Source of the DNA: Candidatus Tectimicrobiota bacterium
Lineage (GTDB): Bacteria; UBA8248
Assembly (NCBI GenBank): GCA_016184445.1
Contig: JACPCT010000065.1
Span: forward strand, 1-5,665
DNA length: 5,665 nucleotides
Direction: 5' to 3'
Within the stretch, counting starts at the first letter, position 1; the number at the start of each line of letters is the position of its first letter. Shown here one piece after another: positions 4,155-5,665 of the stretch. The notes below the pieces were generated by a model, which did not search any database, had not been told where the DNA came from, and was given only the letters and a program-made list of their open reading frames with translations. A program made the translations under genes and the position numbers.

Positions 4155-4933
4155 GCGCCTTCATGCTCCCGGCCCTGACGCTGTGGCAGCGCGAGGTCGT
4201 GCGCTTCCTGCGGCAGCGCAGCCGCATCATCGGCGCCTTCGGGCAGCCCCTTCTCTTCTGGCTGGTGCTCGGAAGCGGCTTCGGCCGCTCGTTCCGCTAT
4301 CCGGGGGGGGACGGCGCCGGCGGCTACACCGAGTACTTCTACACGGGCATCCTGGCGATGGTGGTCCTCTTCACGGCCATCTTCTCCACCTTCTCGGTGA
4401 TGGACGACCGTAAGCAGCGTTTCCTCCAGGGGGTTCTGGCGGCGCCGGTGCCCCGGCCGGCCATCGTGCTCGGCCAGGCGCTGGGCGGCACCACCCTGGG
4501 GCTCCTGCAGGGGGTGCTGCTGCTCGCCGCCGCCCCCCTGGCGGGGGTACCCCTCTCGGCTGTGGGAGCCCTGGCCGCGGTGGCCGTAATGGCGCTGATG
4601 GGCTTCGCGCTGACGAGCCTGGGCCTCCTCTTCGCCTGGCGGATCGACTCCACCCAGGGCCTGCACTCGATCATGAACCTGGCGCTCCTGCCCCTGTGGC
4701 TCCTCTCGGGGGCGGTCTTCCCCGCGGAGGGGGCCCACCCGCTCCTCGCGCTCCTGATGCGGATCAACCCCCTGACCTACGGCGTGGCCGCCCTGCGCCG
4801 GACGCTCTACCTGAACCGGCCGGAGGCCGTGAGCGGCCTGCCGGGCCTGGAGGTCTCCCTCCTGGTCATGGTCGCCTTCGCGCTAGTCGCCTTCCTGGCC
4901 GCCGTCCGGACGGCCGAGCGGAGCGCGGGCTAG
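4151..4933 (+). CDS. ABC-2 type transporter permease
   Basis: This 260-residue protein starts with GTG overlapping the ATPase stop (GTGA). It has a short amphipathic N-terminus with LWQREVVRFLRQR, then about six membrane helices (near 26-45, 62-82, 105-129, 136-162, 172-191 and 232-252). ABC-2 family marks are the LSGAVFP turn (185-191) and the NPLTYGVAALRR motif (206-217) before the last helix. It should form a dimer in the inner membrane powered by the adjacent ATPase; such pairs usually export their substrate. It is the last gene of the plus-strand operon. Its TAG stop overlaps the stop of the opposite-strand peptidase gene within a CTAG palindrome, so no intrinsic terminator separates them. 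Similar ATPase-permease pairs appear beside ctaB or cox genes in other bacteria, from general knowledge. Confidence 0.9.
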   Translation: MSAFMLPALTLWQREVVRFLRQRSRIIGAFGQPLLFWLVLGSGFGRSFRYPGGDGAGGYTEYFYTGILAMVVLFTAIFSTFSVMDDRKQRFLQGVLAAPVPRPAIVLGQALGGTTLGLLQGVLLLAAAPLAGVPLSAVGALAAVAVMALMGFALTSLGLLFAWRIDSTQGLHSIMNLALLPLWLLSGAVFPAEGAHPLLALLMRINPLTYGVAALRRTLYLNRPEAVSGLPGLEVSLLVMVAFALVAFLAAVRTAERSAG

Positions 4934-5664
4934 CGAGTCCTCCCCGTGGACGTGTCGAGCGGGTGCAGGTCCTTCACCAGGCGCTCGTCGTAGGGGTAGG
5001 GCGTGTAGATGTCCGGCTCGCCGGTGGTGACGACCACGTTGTTCTCCAGCCGGAACCCGCCGACTCCGGGCTTGCCCGCGTAGGGCTCGAGGTTCGCCGT
5101 CATGCCGGGCTCGAGCTTCATCGGGTCGTCATAGGCGGCGGGGCTGAAGTAGGGGAGCTCCCAGGGGTTGGTCCCCGAACCGTGGCCCAAGCTGTCGAGG
5201 ATGTAGGGTTCGGCCGCCTTGTAGACGTCCAGGGTGGTCTTGCCCGGCCTGCACTGCGCGCAGGCGTTCCAGACCGAGTTGTAGCACCTCTGGTGCCAAT
5301 CGATCTGATCCTCGGTCGGGGCGATGTCCCCGCAGATCCAGGTCCGAGTGAAGTCCCCCCAGTAGCCGTTGAAGCAGCCGCCGATGTCGATGATGACCGG
5401 GTCGCCCTTTCGGATGATGCGGTCCGAGGTGAAACGCCGGTAGGGGGCGGTATAGGGCCCCGAGCAGACGATGTTGGCGCACTGCGTCCACTCGCTGCCG
5501 AGGGCGGTCATCGTCTGCCACGCGACGCCCAGCACCTCGCACTCGCGCACGCCGGGCTTCAGGAAGTCGATCGCCCTGTCCATGGCCGCCTCAGTCATGA
5601 CGGTGGCCACCTTGAGGCAGGCGATCTCGTCCTGGGTCTTGACGACCTTGGCCTTGCACATCAC
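4930..5664 (-). CDS. M24 family metallopeptidase (Xaa-Pro peptidase/creatinase-like), C-terminal part
   Basis: 244 codons of a gene whose 5' end lies right of the window; the pita-bread catalytic domain is essentially complete. All five metal ligands can be placed: Asp93 (IIDIGG), Asp104 (GDFTRT, 11 residues on), His161 (LGHGSGT), Glu193 (NLEPY) and Glu207 (RLENNVV), numbered from the first in-window codon. M24 enzymes use two metal ions to cleave Xaa-Pro bonds or hydrolyse creatine- or ectoine-like amides. Full proteins have about 380-400 residues, so an N-terminal creatinase-type domain is expected upstream; the VVKTQDEIACLKVA stretch matches the usual domain junction. The GTG or ATG at the edge should not be taken as the start. 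Odd points: ten Cys in the fragment, and SGPYTAPYRRF where relatives usually have a substrate-contacting His. No functional tie to the oxidase genes is evident; it is probably cytoplasmic. Confidence 0.85.
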   Translation of the reverse strand: MMCKAKVVKTQDEIACLKVATVMTEAAMDRAIDFLKPGVRECEVLGVAWQTMTALGSEWTQCANIVCSGPYTAPYRRFTSDRIIRKGDPVIIDIGGCFNGYWGDFTRTWICGDIAPTEDQIDWHQRCYNSVWNACAQCRPGKTTLDVYKAAEPYILDSLGHGSGTNPWELPYFSPAAYDDPMKLEPGMTANLEPYAGKPGVGGFRLENNVVVTTGEPDIYTPYPYDERLVKDLHPLDTSTGRTR

Positions 5665-5665
5665 T

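Noticed and set aside
3120..4738. Long minus-strand frames opposite the ABC genes
   Set aside because: The plus strand has complete Walker A, signature and Walker B motifs; the opposite frames show only charged repeats.
1..5665. CRISPR array, tRNA, rRNA, insertion sequence, defence or phage genes
   Set aside because: No spaced direct repeats, cloverleaf candidates, transposase motifs or terminal inverted repeats were recognised by reading; almost all bases are in the genes described.

Overview
The window is a stretch of very GC-rich bacterial DNA with strong G/C preference at third codon positions. It carries the distal part of an aa3/caa3-type cytochrome c oxidase operon on the plus strand, followed by the 3' part of an unrelated peptidase gene on the minus strand. 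Gene content and order (ctaB, two tandem subunit III genes, subunit IV, DUF420, DUF983, an ABC exporter) resemble oxidase clusters of high-GC Gram-negative lineages such as deltaproteobacteria-like groups, Acidobacteria, Planctomycetes or uncultured candidate phyla. The sequence alone does not fix the phylum. No rRNA, tRNA, CRISPR array, insertion sequence or integrase was seen.

Layout: 2-232 is the C-terminal quarter of heme O synthase (CtaB). 238-348 is a 36-codon single-helix protein sitting where ctaG or coxF often lie. 391-1080 is subunit III copy 1, with a Pro/Gly-rich N-terminal tail. 1146-1373 is a tiny exported or membrane protein with a CSVC motif right after its signal peptide, preceded by a plausible internal promoter. 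1390-2004 is subunit III copy 2, with the canonical C-terminal motif. 2056-2349 is subunit IV. 2399-2827 is a DUF420 (CtaM-like) four-helix membrane protein. 2824-3198 is a DUF983 zinc-ribbon membrane protein. 3195-4154 and 4151-4933 are an ABC-2 type exporter (ATPase and permease). From DUF420 to the permease each gene overlaps the next by 4 bases, so these four are probably translationally coupled. 4930-5664 on the minus strand is an M24 metallopeptidase that runs off the right edge. It shares a CTAG palindrome with the permease so that the two stop codons overlap.

How the genes fit together: CtaB makes heme O, the precursor of heme A. The two subunit III proteins and subunit IV belong to the oxidase complex; subunits I and II are presumably upstream, outside the window. 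DUF420, DUF983 and the CSVC mini-protein are probable assembly or accessory factors. The ABC exporter is co-transcribed by position, but its substrate cannot be read from the sequence. The most interesting items are the divergent paired subunit III genes, the CSVC mini-protein with its own candidate promoter, the ctaG-position microprotein, the coupled DUF420-DUF983-ABC module, and the convergent stop-codon overlap. Nothing here amounts to an obviously new system. The main unexplained part is the oxidase-linked accessory module.
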